Numbered from the stretch's first letter, positions 26,092-35,258 are shown. The stretch is 56,203 bases of DNA from Bacteroidales bacterium (GCA_022837485.1 JALHHH010000005.1:1-56203), one strand, 5' to 3'. Notes: generated from the letters alone by a model not told the origin. A program made the numbers and translations.

Positions 26092-26976
26092 ATGAAAAGA
26101 CTTGCAATTTTTTGCGGAATGATTCTGATGGCAGGAGTGATTTTCTCCGGCTGTACAAAAGAGGAAGACGAACCGGTTCTCCCGGCAATCGCCTTCAACC
26201 AGCAGGAAGGTTTTATAACCGGAAGTACGTCGGCAGCCTTTGGCGATACCCTTCGTTTCGGTATTATCCTTCAGGGTAACGGCAGCGATAACATCGTCAA
26301 GTTTGAAATCCGGGTCAACAATCAGCAATTACTCGATTCAACCATTAATACCCAGAGTTTCGTTTTTAATTTTTATTCCATCAAAACCATAGCCGACTCG
26401 GAAGTATGGTCCTTTACCGCCACCGATATCGCTGGAAATAAAAAAGAAGAATCAATCACAATTACCGGTCAGTTTGGAGAAATAAATTCGTATACCACCA
26501 TTCTGATGGGCGCCCAGGACAACGTTGATACCGAGAGTTTCCTTTCGTTCAGCGATAATGCTGCAACTAAATATTTTCAGGCTGCTGCTTTTCAGAACCA
26601 GGAAAAAATAGACATTTTCTGCTTCTACGAAAATACCGCCACGCACCAGAACATGATGTCACTCGGATCTCCCGGATCCAACATCACCGGGATTTTTGAA
26701 GGAGCCTCATCTCCTGATAATTACACTACCAAAAACCTTACCCGTTTTTATAAAACCGGATTAACAGCTGCTCAGTTTGATGCGATCGCAAACGATGCCG
26801 TGATTCTGGATGCATACAATGCCGACGATGCACGCAAAAAAGCCAGCGTTCTTGCCGCAGGAGATGTCTATGCCATCAAAATTCAATCCGGACTTTACGG
26901 ACTTATCAAGGTTATTGAAGTAAACGGAAACGAGACAGGAACCCTTGAAATTGCAGTTAAAATTCAGAAACAGTAA
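26092..26976 (+). CDS. Surface/periplasmic lipoprotein, first gene of a TonB-receptor unit
   Basis: 294 residues. A lipoprotein signal ends in the lipobox IFSGC (Cys about residue 20), followed by an Ig-like beta region (LRFGIILQGNGSDNIVKFEIRVNN, WSFTATDIAGNKKEESITI) and a C-terminal half built like the next gene's product (AAQFDAIANDAVILDAYN, then YAIKIQSGLYGLIKVIEV and EIAVKIQKQ). I do not recognise a named family with certainty. Position before a TonB receptor is like HmuY-HmuR haem pairs, but I cannot show that it is HmuY-like. The stop codon abuts the ATG of the next gene, so the genes are surely cotranscribed. Confidence 0.8.
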   Translation: MKRLAIFCGMILMAGVIFSGCTKEEDEPVLPAIAFNQQEGFITGSTSAAFGDTLRFGIILQGNGSDNIVKFEIRVNNQQLLDSTINTQSFVFNFYSIKTIADSEVWSFTATDIAGNKKEESITITGQFGEINSYTTILMGAQDNVDTESFLSFSDNAATKYFQAAAFQNQEKIDIFCFYENTATHQNMMSLGSPGSNITGIFEGASSPDNYTTKNLTRFYKTGLTAAQFDAIANDAVILDAYNADDARKKASVLAAGDVYAIKIQSGLYGLIKVIEVNGNETGTLEIAVKIQKQ

Positions 26977-27921
26977 ATGAAATTCTGTGGTTTAAACAAC
27001 TTTCTCCGGTTGCAGCCATCTGTTCGGTTGCTGCAACCGGTTTTATTTCTTCTTTCATTGCTTACTCTATCCTCGTGTTCACCCGATGAGCAAATAAGGA
27101 AATCTTCCGTCATTCTTAAAACGGGCGTTGCCTATACGGCCGATGGAGATTACGTATCGCCCGGTTCAAAGATTATCCTGGGCGTGCTTGCCTCAGGGTC
27201 CGGAGCGCCGCTTACCTACCTACGCATCGAACGCATTACCGGAAACGATACCGTGGTGCAGGTCGATATGGGCATTTTTGCCGGAAAGGAAGGATTCGAC
27301 CGTGATTTTACCTTCTCGCGAAGCCAGGCAGAAGTCGAATTCTGGGATGTGATTGTAATGAATTCCGACCGGGATATAGCCAAAACCAGCCTGCGCGTGA
27401 ACAGGGGAGAAGGAATGGCTTATGGTCCAATCAATCATTACGGTCCGCTTGAAATAGGGCTACAGTCGAATGACAACCTGCCCCAGTACCTGGATCTGAA
27501 TTCCGGCCTGCTTTATCACGCTTCTACCGTTGGCGGTCGCGAACAGGATATCGGCCTGGTGGCGTATTTCTACCTTACTTCCGGACTTCCTTCCCCAACC
27601 CTTACATGCCCTGCTTATACCTCTGCACTTGCTTATTACCCTGCAATGGGCGCCTGGCCTGTTCGTAATTCGACCCTTTTCGATTATTTCACTTCCGACA
27701 ACCAGCTTGTCAGTCCCGCTCAATTTGAAGCTGCAGCGAACGACAGCCTGCTGGTCTCAGCCTACAATCCAGCAAGGGTCAGCGGAAACTGCAAATTTGC
27801 TTATACCGGACGCGTAATTCCTTTCAAAACGCAGGAAGGAAAATACGGTATGATACGGATTAACTCAGCTGCTATGGAAGAAACGGGCAGCATCTCGATG
27901 GAAATAAAAATTCAGCAATAA
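26977..27921 (+). CDS. Second lipoprotein of the TonB-receptor unit, related to the first
   Basis: 314 residues. The signal ends in the lipobox TLSSC (Cys about residue 34). The second half parallels the preceding lipoprotein: AQFEAAANDSLLVSAYNPAR corresponds to AQFDAIANDAVILDAYNADD, and GKYGMIRINSAAMEETGSISMEIKIQQ to GLYGLIKVIEVNGNETGTLEIAVKIQ. The first part is a beta-rich domain with VSPGSKIILGVLASGSGAPLTYLRIERITGND. It seems to have arisen by duplication and divergence. It starts directly after the first gene's stop and is followed 18 nt later by the receptor gene. The substrate is unknown. Confidence 0.8.
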   Translation: MKFCGLNNFLRLQPSVRLLQPVLFLLSLLTLSSCSPDEQIRKSSVILKTGVAYTADGDYVSPGSKIILGVLASGSGAPLTYLRIERITGNDTVVQVDMGIFAGKEGFDRDFTFSRSQAEVEFWDVIVMNSDRDIAKTSLRVNRGEGMAYGPINHYGPLEIGLQSNDNLPQYLDLNSGLLYHASTVGGREQDIGLVAYFYLTSGLPSPTLTCPAYTSALAYYPAMGAWPVRNSTLFDYFTSDNQLVSPAQFEAAANDSLLVSAYNPARVSGNCKFAYTGRVIPFKTQEGKYGMIRINSAAMEETGSISMEIKIQQ

Positions 27922-27939
27922 TTGTTCAGACGTACAACA

Positions 27940-30276
27940 ATGTCAAGATTCATAACGCTTTGTGCAGCTCTGCTGTTAAACTTGTCCCTACAGGGTCAGC
28001 AGACGGATTGCATTAGCGGACAGGTAGTGGACGCCCTGAGCGGACAGCCTCTGCCCGGTACTTCCGTTACAGCAGAAAATGGCACCGGGACATCAGCCGG
28101 CATATCCGGAACGTATAGTCTGTGCGGTATTGGTAAGAATAACGTGAGCATGAGTTTCAGCTATGTAGGCTACGAACCGTACAGCCAGACTGTCCGGTCT
28201 GGCGAAAAACTGTTCATCAGGCTTTTTCCTACCGTATCTTCGCTCGATGAGGTTGTGGTGACTGCCACACGCACAGGATCGCGCATTGCCAATACTCCCG
28301 TTCGCATCAATACCCTGAACTCAGGACTTATTGAAACCCTTCCAGTGCATAGTCTGGATGAAATCCTGAAATTGGCACCAGGCATCAACTACAGCCGCTC
28401 CATGGGCATTTTCAGTACCAAAGCAACGGTTACCATGCGCGGCATGAGTGCCAAAGAGCAGGGGAGGGTTCTGATACTCGTGGATGGAATACCTATGAAC
28501 AAAAGCGATGGTGGCGGATTCGACTGGAATATGATTGATCCATCAATGGTAGAAAACATCGAAATTACCAAAGGTCCCGGGTCTGCTGTTTATGGAGGAA
28601 ATGCAATGGGTGGCATTATTAACATCCGGACCCGTAAACCCGACCAACCCTTTTTTCTGCGCGCCGGATTTGATTTTGGCACTTATGGAACTCTCGGAAG
28701 CCGGGCAGTTGCCGGTGGAAACCTTCCCGTTAAAAAGGAAGGACACAATTGGTATTATACGGCTAATGCCACTATCAGGCATTCAGCAGGCTATATTACC
28801 CAGCCCGATTACGAAGTACAAGCCAATCCCTACATTGTGAAATCGTATCTGAAAGAGGCAGGGGCAGGATTCCGGACACGGTATACCATTGGTAACAGGC
28901 ACAGCCTGGGAGCCTCGCTTACTTTTTACGACGATAACCGGGGAACCGGAGAAAAGGTGTACCAGCCTGCCGGAAATACAACGGATCATGATTCCTACGG
29001 GATCACACTGGACTACCGGGGAGTCGCGGGCAAATTTAATCTTATGTCGTCGGTTTACTTTCTGAATGAGGATTATAAGAAAGTCAACGAGTATCTTAAA
29101 GACGACTACACCTGGTACGAAGTACTTAGTACCCGTCGCGATTACGGATTTATCTCGTCCCTATCACGAAGTTTTGGCACCAGTCATTCTCTTACGGCCG
29201 GAATTGATTACCGCAACGGCAGTGTGGATGCATACGACAAATATTATACCTCTACCGATATTATCTACAACGCCGGCAACATGGGGACCTGGTCTGCATT
29301 TCTGCAGGATGAAGCCGGGTTTTTCAGCAACAGACTCAGGATTCTTGCCGGACTCCGTTTCGACCGGGCACGGTTCTATAACGGTGTCTTTTTCGTGGAA
29401 GCTCCGACAGCCGAAACCATATTTATGGATATCTATCAGGACAGGGACCTTCCTACACACGTCAGTACCGCAATCAGCCCGCGATTCTCGGTTCATTACC
29501 GTTTTAATGACAATACTCGCGTTTATGCCGGATATTCCCGCGGTTTCCGCCCGGCAGTACTCGACGATATGTGCCGCTCAGGCCGTATTAAAGGCGGATT
29601 TAAAGTGGCAACACCCGGTCTGAAACCCGAATATCTGAATAATTATGAAGCTGGAGCCGACCTGCAGCCCTTTGAAAGAGGTCTCCTGAAATCCCTGAAA
29701 ATCGAAACCTCTGCTTTCTGGTCCAGTGGCAGCGACTTTCAGTATTACGTCACCAACGGACAATCCATCGATATGGGATTCGGTGAACGTCCCATCCTGA
29801 TACGAGCAAATATCAGCAAAGCGGAAATTAAAGGCGCAGAGCTATTGTTTCAGCTCGAACCAATCCGAAACATCTCGGTATATGCTACTTATGCTTATGC
29901 AGATGCGGAAATCATCGATTACCAGAAAATATCCTCCAACGATACCATCGATCTGTCCGGTAAAAAAATGACGGACGTTCCCAACCACCTGATCACTGCC
30001 GGTGTCTCCTGCAAAACGAGGTTCGTTAATACTTCAGCAACTTACCGTTACACAGGGGCAATGTATATCAACGACCAGAATACAACCGATGAAATCCTGC
30101 TGTCGGACAGATATCCCGCTTTTTCAACCGTAGATCTGCGTTTTTGGCGTTCATTCAAAAACCGTTTGAATGTACATCTGAACATTCAGAATCTTTTCGA
30201 CGTGATGTTCTACGACAGCAAATACAACCGAGGCCCCGGAAGGTTTATTGTGGCAGGAGTGGAAGTTGTAATTTAA
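27940..30276 (+). CDS. TonB-dependent outer membrane receptor (CirA/BtuB-like) with N-terminal carboxypeptidase-regulatory-like domain
   Basis: 778 residues. Signal peptide MSRFITLCAALLLNLSLQGQ, then a carboxypeptidase-regulatory-like domain (ISGQVVDALSGQPLPGTSVTAENG ... FSYVGYEPY), a TonB box-like region SSLDEVVVTATRT, a plug (LVDGIPMNKSDG, VENIEITKGPGSAVYGGNAMGGIINIRTR) and a 22-strand-type barrel ending in YNRGPGRFIVAGVEVVI. It is shorter than SusC proteins and resembles siderophore, haem or cobalamin receptors. The ATG at 27940 follows a possible TTG at 27922; the ATG gives the better signal peptide. It lies between two lipoprotein genes and the tandem SUOX-like gene; this order suggests uptake of a ligand by surface lipoproteins and receptor. 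Confidence 0.9.
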   Translation: MSRFITLCAALLLNLSLQGQQTDCISGQVVDALSGQPLPGTSVTAENGTGTSAGISGTYSLCGIGKNNVSMSFSYVGYEPYSQTVRSGEKLFIRLFPTVSSLDEVVVTATRTGSRIANTPVRINTLNSGLIETLPVHSLDEILKLAPGINYSRSMGIFSTKATVTMRGMSAKEQGRVLILVDGIPMNKSDGGGFDWNMIDPSMVENIEITKGPGSAVYGGNAMGGIINIRTRKPDQPFFLRAGFDFGTYGTLGSRAVAGGNLPVKKEGHNWYYTANATIRHSAGYITQPDYEVQANPYIVKSYLKEAGAGFRTRYTIGNRHSLGASLTFYDDNRGTGEKVYQPAGNTTDHDSYGITLDYRGVAGKFNLMSSVYFLNEDYKKVNEYLKDDYTWYEVLSTRRDYGFISSLSRSFGTSHSLTAGIDYRNGSVDAYDKYYTSTDIIYNAGNMGTWSAFLQDEAGFFSNRLRILAGLRFDRARFYNGVFFVEAPTAETIFMDIYQDRDLPTHVSTAISPRFSVHYRFNDNTRVYAGYSRGFRPAVLDDMCRSGRIKGGFKVATPGLKPEYLNNYEAGADLQPFERGLLKSLKIETSAFWSSGSDFQYYVTNGQSIDMGFGERPILIRANISKAEIKGAELLFQLEPIRNISVYATYAYADAEIIDYQKISSNDTIDLSGKKMTDVPNHLITAGVSCKTRFVNTSATYRYTGAMYINDQNTTDEILLSDRYPAFSTVDLRFWRSFKNRLNVHLNIQNLFDVMFYDSKYNRGPGRFIVAGVEVVI

Positions 30277-30313
30277 CTTCAGCAATAAAATAACACTTAA
30301 TTTAAAATATACG

Positions 30314-31330
30314 ATGAAAACCATTTTAAACAGTTTGCTTGTTGCCCTGGTATTTTCCTCCGCAAGCTTTGCTCAAACTAATGACTTTTATGATGATGCT
30401 CCGTTGAAGGAATTAACGTTCAAAGGATTGGCCATCGCCGGAGAAGTCGCTGAACCTGGTTTGGTGGATGTGTCCGGATTGCCGGTACGGGATGTTATAG
30501 TTAAGGAAACTCTTCTGGGAGGGGAAACCGGACAGTTTACCGGTGCTTACCTTTATCAGGGATATTCGCTTTACGATATTTTGAATGAAACCGTTTTGAA
30601 GAAAAAAAATGAGTCGGAATTTCCTCCCATCACCGATCTGTTTGTTGAAGTGGAAAACGAGAAAGGTGAAAAGGCAGTCATCAGCTGGGGTGAGATTTAT
30701 TATCCCATACACAGACACGAAATTCTGGTTGCAACCGGCGTTCGTCGAATTGTACCGTCAAAGACAAAGGAGTTATGGCCTCTGCCCGACGAATCACGCC
30801 TGATAATAGCCTCCGATCTATATACCGAACGCAACATTAGCAATCCGGTTAAGATTACCGTTCGCTCCTCTTCCATGGCATTTGTAATCGATCGTAACAT
30901 TCCGGATATGTATGCCGGAGAACTTGGCGTTTATTCAGGCGATAGAAAGCTTCTGAATATCCGCGAAGGCGAGCTCACAGGAAAAATGGTCTCTTACGGC
31001 TCGGTATTTTACGGACGCGGAACCGGTATTCATGGCACAACACCTTTCAAAGGCATTATGATGAAAGATTACCTGGCTGAATATTTTCCTTTGAACCGGG
31101 AACAGCTCATGCAAGGTGTTTTTATCGTGGCTGCACCCGATGGTTACAGGGCTGTGTTCACCTATAGCGAAATCTTTAACCGCAACGATCAGGCGGAAGT
31201 TTTAATAGTTCTCCGCTACGGTGAAAAACATCAGGGAGCTTTCCTGCTTTATCCCGCTGCCGACTATTTTTCCGACCGTTCCATACGCTGTCTCAACCAT
31301 ATACGTCTGGTAAAGGCTTCCGATCTCTGA
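30314..31330 (+). CDS. Secreted protein with two sulfite-oxidase-like (molybdopterin-fold) domains lacking the Mo ligand Cys
   Basis: 338 residues. A signal peptide (MKTILNSLLVALVFSSASFAQ) is followed by two similar halves. In half 1 (about 35-185) YQGYSLYDIL, ENEKGEKAVISWGEIYY and HEILVATG appear; in half 2 (about 230-335) FKGIMMKDYL, APDGYRAVFTYSEIFNR and AEVLIVLR. Each ends in a stretch like the SUOX fold exit (LIIASDLYTERNISNPVKITV; YPAADYFSDRSIRCLNHIRLV). This pattern is that of the oxidoreductase molybdopterin-binding (SUOX) fold. The conserved Mo-ligating Cys is absent; the only Cys (C326) is at the far end. It is probably not an oxidoreductase but may bind a ligand. The gene starts 37 nt after the receptor and is the last of the unit. 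Confidence 0.75.
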   Translation: MKTILNSLLVALVFSSASFAQTNDFYDDAPLKELTFKGLAIAGEVAEPGLVDVSGLPVRDVIVKETLLGGETGQFTGAYLYQGYSLYDILNETVLKKKNESEFPPITDLFVEVENEKGEKAVISWGEIYYPIHRHEILVATGVRRIVPSKTKELWPLPDESRLIIASDLYTERNISNPVKITVRSSSMAFVIDRNIPDMYAGELGVYSGDRKLLNIREGELTGKMVSYGSVFYGRGTGIHGTTPFKGIMMKDYLAEYFPLNREQLMQGVFIVAAPDGYRAVFTYSEIFNRNDQAEVLIVLRYGEKHQGAFLLYPAADYFSDRSIRCLNHIRLVKASDL

Positions 31331-31353
31331 AATCCGCGCCCGTCGCAACAAAA

Positions 31354-31387
31354 CCGCATTTCCGCAAAATCCGGGAATGCGGCTTTT
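31354..31387 (+). terminator. Rho-independent terminator of the lipoprotein-TonB receptor unit
   Basis: An 11-bp stem (31354-31364 with 31372-31382; one T-G wobble) with a 7-nt loop is followed by CTTTT. It starts 23 nt after the tandem SUOX-like gene, so the four-gene unit appears bounded by this and the promoter at 26016-26045. Confidence 0.75.
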
Positions 31388-31479
31388 GCTTATCTCCCCT
31401 CCCTGAATACCCCCTGTATGGGTAATTCTACCCATGCACAATCCTCTGTGTCCCATTGAAAAAGTAGTATTTTAACGAA

Positions 31480-31510
31480 TTGCGCAGTCTTCAGAGCCGG
31501 TGTAATTTTG
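31480..31510 (+). promoter_or_regulatory. Bacteroidota-type promoter of the 193-residue secreted protein
   Basis: TTG (31480-31482), a 20-nt spacer and TAATTTTG (31503-31510) make a strong -33/-7 pair, about 75 nt before the ATG at 31585. This gene is a separate unit from the TonB receptor genes upstream. Confidence 0.65.
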
Positions 31511-31584
31511 TATCATCATCAAAGAGATAGTTTACAGCTGATTTCGATGATGAAACAAACCTGAAACCCCTTATACCAAATATT

Positions 31585-32166
31585 ATGAAAAAAGTAGTTT
31601 TACTCCCGGCCTTAATTCTGAGTGTAATCGCCTGTATGGGTCAGATTAAACCTTCTTCCGGTACCAAAGCCCCCGGACTTATGCTCGGGCTCGACAGTAC
31701 CCTTGTGAAAATGGAATACGCACGCTGGAATAACGCAAATCCCGATGAAGCATGGGAAGTTTATTCCATTCCGGGACGCATTGTTTTCTACTGCGAATGG
31801 TCAAGCAATAAAAACAGATCAAACGTGGCACACGTATACGACTTTGATGAAAACGGAACCAATTTTAAATATACTACCATCGCCACCCAGGAGCGATTTA
31901 AATATGCTACGGATTATTTGAATAATGTTGCCCTGCGAAATCGTTATATTTATGAATACAAGGGGGTTAACGAGTTTAACCAGGGCGTATGGGTCTCCAG
32001 TAAGTTTATGGCAGATTATACCGGTTGCGATTGCGGAAACCTGAAGGTAACCGTAACTGCCAATATTCCGGATGATGGCATTCAGAATATCGTGGAAGTC
32101 TGTCCGGTAAAACCGGGGAAATCCGGAGAATTACTATCCATTGTTTATACACCGCTTAACGATTAA
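31585..32166 (+). CDS. Secreted protein of unknown function
   Basis: 193 residues with a signal peptide (MKKVVLLPALILSVIACMGQ); the Cys near its end could mark a lipobox (VIACMGQ), so it may be a lipoprotein. The mature part is aromatic-rich with no catalytic motif I recognise: WNNANPDEAWEVYSIPGRIVFYCEWSS, then DYTGCDCGNLKVTVTANIPD near the C-terminus (CDC pair). I do not know its family. It has its own promoter (31480-31510) and terminator (32188-32211), so it is monocistronic. Codon use looks like that of its neighbours. Confidence 0.75.
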   Translation: MKKVVLLPALILSVIACMGQIKPSSGTKAPGLMLGLDSTLVKMEYARWNNANPDEAWEVYSIPGRIVFYCEWSSNKNRSNVAHVYDFDENGTNFKYTTIATQERFKYATDYLNNVALRNRYIYEYKGVNEFNQGVWVSSKFMADYTGCDCGNLKVTVTANIPDDGIQNIVEVCPVKPGKSGELLSIVYTPLND

Positions 32167-32187
32167 TCTTGCGGGTGGTTGATAAAT

Positions 32188-32211
32188 TGGGGCGCAAGCC
32201 CCATTTTTTTT
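32188..32211 (+). terminator. Rho-independent terminator of the 193-residue secreted protein gene
   Basis: TGGGGC-GCAA-GCCCCA (32188-32203) is a 6-bp GC-rich stem with a tetraloop, followed by eight T (32204-32211). It lies 22 nt after the stop codon. Confidence 0.9.
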
Positions 32212-32426
32212 GCCCTCCTGCAGCCGGACTTGCCAGAAAGCCAGGTAGTAGACGATTTTTCTAACCAATTACTGACTAATTTATTATAGCCTTTTACGGA
32301 TGAAAACTATATTTAAATTTCGTTCTGCACCGGAGCAGGAATGCAATAATGATTTCAGAGATGATTGAACAAGCGTCATTTCCCGTTGTTTTTTCTTAAC
32401 TTTAACAACTAACTAAAACACCGATT

Positions 32427-32897
32427 ATGAAAAGCAGAACACTTTTATTTGCTGCTATTGCAGGATTTGTGGGATTGGCTGTAATGTCATCGTGCGGAGG
32501 CGGCGGTCAGCAAAAGACTGAAACAGCCGGTCAGACGGAAGCGCAAATCTCAGCAACCCCCGATGCAGCCCAGCTTGCCAGAGGCGAGCAATTGTACAAA
32601 GAAAAATGCATTGCATGCCACCAGGCAAACGGTCAGGGTATACCCAATGTATTCCCCTCACTTTCCGGTTCCGATTTTCTTCTGAATCAAACAAAGCTTG
32701 CCGTTGCACAGGTTCTTAACGGTTCGGAAAAGGTGTCTTCAGGAAGCGGTATCAAATATCCGGCACCAATGCCCCCTCAGGTTGATAACTATGAAGATGC
32801 TGTTGCAGTAATCAATTACGTCCTTACAAACTTTGAAAACAACGGAAAGACAATTACCGTTGACGAGGTTAAAGATGTTGCTATAGAGCCACGTTAA
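32427..32897 (+). CDS. Monohaem cytochrome c lipoprotein
   Basis: 156 residues. Lipoprotein signal with lipobox MSSC (Cys at about residue 23), a Gly/Gln linker (GGGGQQ), then one class I cytochrome c domain: haem-binding CIACH in EQLYKEKCIACHQANGQGIPNVFPSL, with the likely axial Met in YPAPMPPQ. It would be a membrane-anchored periplasmic electron carrier. Similar small cytochromes pass electrons to oxidases or reductases; no partner enzyme lies beside it. A weak -7-like box (TAACTTTA, 32397-32404) lies upstream, and a terminator follows. It may serve respiration with oxygen, but this is not shown by context. Confidence 0.9.
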   Translation: MKSRTLLFAAIAGFVGLAVMSSCGGGGQQKTETAGQTEAQISATPDAAQLARGEQLYKEKCIACHQANGQGIPNVFPSLSGSDFLLNQTKLAVAQVLNGSEKVSSGSGIKYPAPMPPQVDNYEDAVAVINYVLTNFENNGKTITVDEVKDVAIEPR

Positions 32898-32926
32898 ATT
32901 CTTTTTGAATCACGGGGGGAGTGCCC

Positions 32927-32952
32927 CGCAAGGTTTTCGTCCTTGCGCCTTT
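32927..32952 (+). terminator. Rho-independent terminator of the cytochrome c gene
   Basis: CGCAAGG (32927-32933) pairs with CCTTGCG (32941-32947), loop TTTTCGT, followed by CCTTTT. It lies 29 nt after the stop. Confidence 0.65.
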
Positions 32953-33100
32953 TGTCATGGGGGTTCAGGCGACGCAAACCTGCGGTGTGCTCCTTTTTTA
33001 TCGATCCGTTTCCGGGATGAGGACGAACGCTTAAAATCTTATTCAGAATTCCAAATTTCAACAATTTGTCGTTCCGATTTTTCCGACATTTGTATCCGAT

Positions 33101-35206
33101 ATGTCTGTACTACTGATACCCGCTATACAGCTGACTGCCGGTTCTTCGCTTTGGCTGATTCCCTTGTGCCTGCTTTTCGGTGCCGGAATTTCAGCCCTGC
33201 TTTATTTTAAAAATACATCGGGCGACCTCCCGCGAAATCTTTTGCTCTTTCTTTCGGTTGTCAGGTTTTTAACCGGATCATTCATAGCTTTTCTGCTTCT
33301 TTCTCCCATGGTTAAAACCTTTACCCGTTCTGTCGAAAAACCTGCTTTAATTATTGGTATCGATAACTCACGATCGATGGTGGCAGGTGCGGACAGTATG
33401 CTGAAGCAGCAGGAACTGCAGCAATTTCTTGACGAACTTAAGGCAGGTATCGACGATCGTTTCGAAGTATATACCTATTCCTTTGGTCAGGAAGTACGGG
33501 AAGAGAATATTCCCTCATTTAAGGATGAGCTTACCGATATTTCATCGTTCTTCAGAGAGCTTTCGTCGCGATTCCACAATCGTAACGTTGGAGCCGTTGT
33601 GCTCGTTTCCGATGGCATCTGGAACTCAGGCAGCGATCCGCTTTACCTTTCCGGTAATGCGGATTTCCCCGTATATACATACAATGCCGGCGATACCATT
33701 GTCCGCCGCGACCTCATCCTGAAAGAGATAAATTACAACAGGGTTTCCTACCTTGGCAACCGCTTTCCCATCGAAGTGGTTGTTCACGGCCGCGAAGCCG
33801 CCGGCAGTCAGTCTCGACTTTCCGTTGAAGCCGGTGGTAAAGAGGTTTTTACAAAAGTACTGCAGTTCTCCTCTGATAATCAGGTAATTACAGTGCCTGT
33901 CTTTGCCGATGCCAGCGAAATGGGATTTATGAAATTTCGTATATCTCTCGGAACGATAGAAGGTGAAACGAATACTTCCAATAATGTTCGCGAGGTGTTC
34001 GTGGATGTAAGGAAAGGACGGAAAAAGATTGCTTTGATTGCTGCTGCCCCGCATCCGGACCTTGCAGCTGTTTTACGCTCTGTAAATGCAGGAAATAATT
34101 TTGAAGCAAGCCTTTTTATGGCAGATAACTTCCGGGAGAATCCCGGCGATTTCGACCTTTTTATCCTGCATCAGGTTCCTTCTCGCGATGCCCCCCGGCA
34201 AACCCTTTCCTCTGAACTTGTCCAACTCGGGAAACCTGTGCTATTTATCCTCGGCTCCCAGTCCGATATACCTTCCTTCAATCGCCTGAAAACCGGTCTG
34301 GCACTCGTAAATGCAAATGCATCGGCCAATGAAGCACTCCCTGTCTACGATAAGAACTTCAGCCTGTTCGTAGTATCTGACCCGGTGATAAAAATGCTTG
34401 GGGAAGTCCCTCCGCTGATCAGTCCTTTTGCCAGTTATCAGTCTGCCGGGTCGGTTTACGTGATGGCCTGGCAGGGATTGGGTTCCCTTCAAAGCAATAA
34501 TCCTCTGATTATGTTCAGCCAGTTATCCGACACCAGGTATGGAATCGTTGCAGGGGAAGGGCTCTGGAAGTGGAGAATCAGTGAGTACAGCCGTTCATCC
34601 TCTCACGATGCTTTTGATGAGCTTGCCGGAAAAATTATTCAATACCTTTCTGTTGAACCCGACCGAAACCGCCTGAAAATATCCTGGAGGGATACTTATG
34701 CCGAAAATGAATCCGTCGAGTTTAATGCATTGCTGCTGAACGAAAGCGGAGAACTCGTAAACGATCCTTTGTTGGAAATGAAGATTCTTGACGACCGGAA
34801 TAACGACTTCGGGTTTTCGTTTACAACTGCCGGCGATGGCTACTATCTCAACGCAGGAACCCTGAGTCCTGGCTATTACCGGTTTGCTGCAACAGCCGAA
34901 ACAGGCTCAGGCAGGCAGGAACGGAACGGCAGCTTCGTCGTTTCAGACCTTCACCTCGAAGATATTAATACCGTCGCTAATCACCGGTTGCTGAATGCCA
35001 TCGCGCTGCGAACCGGAGGAGCGTCCGTTTATCCCGCTCAGGCCGAAATCCTTACCGGACTGATAAATGACCGGGAGGATGCAAAACCGGTTATTTACGC
35101 GCGAAAGAAATATACCGACCTGGTTAATTTTGCACCGCTGCTGGTCCTTATCGTTTTGCTGGCAGGAGTGGAATGGTTTCTGCGCCGTTATTACGGCAGC
35201 TATTAA
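33101..35206 (+). CDS. Membrane-anchored VWA-domain protein
   Basis: 701 residues. Two N-terminal membrane helices (about 17-36 and 45-66) are followed by a von Willebrand factor A-like domain from about 78: LIIGIDNSRSMV with a MIDAS-type DNSRS, then GAVVLVSDGIWNSGSDP. Next come beta-rich Ig-like regions and a glutamine-amidotransferase-like stretch (FDLFILHQVPS). A single helix near 674-692 (FAPLLVLIVLLAGVEWFL) ends the protein. This layout is common in Bacteroidota membrane proteins of the BatA-like kind; its task is unknown. The M48 protease gene follows after 52 nt on the same strand; no functional tie is established. Confidence 0.8.
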   Translation: MSVLLIPAIQLTAGSSLWLIPLCLLFGAGISALLYFKNTSGDLPRNLLLFLSVVRFLTGSFIAFLLLSPMVKTFTRSVEKPALIIGIDNSRSMVAGADSMLKQQELQQFLDELKAGIDDRFEVYTYSFGQEVREENIPSFKDELTDISSFFRELSSRFHNRNVGAVVLVSDGIWNSGSDPLYLSGNADFPVYTYNAGDTIVRRDLILKEINYNRVSYLGNRFPIEVVVHGREAAGSQSRLSVEAGGKEVFTKVLQFSSDNQVITVPVFADASEMGFMKFRISLGTIEGETNTSNNVREVFVDVRKGRKKIALIAAAPHPDLAAVLRSVNAGNNFEASLFMADNFRENPGDFDLFILHQVPSRDAPRQTLSSELVQLGKPVLFILGSQSDIPSFNRLKTGLALVNANASANEALPVYDKNFSLFVVSDPVIKMLGEVPPLISPFASYQSAGSVYVMAWQGLGSLQSNNPLIMFSQLSDTRYGIVAGEGLWKWRISEYSRSSSHDAFDELAGKIIQYLSVEPDRNRLKISWRDTYAENESVEFNALLLNESGELVNDPLLEMKILDDRNNDFGFSFTTAGDGYYLNAGTLSPGYYRFAATAETGSGRQERNGSFVVSDLHLEDINTVANHRLLNAIALRTGGASVYPAQAEILTGLINDREDAKPVIYARKKYTDLVNFAPLLVLIVLLAGVEWFLRRYYGSY

Positions 35207-35258
35207 GCACTGCCGGAAGTTCCGAGTGTCGTTCTGCTGATCTGTACTTGTATCAACG

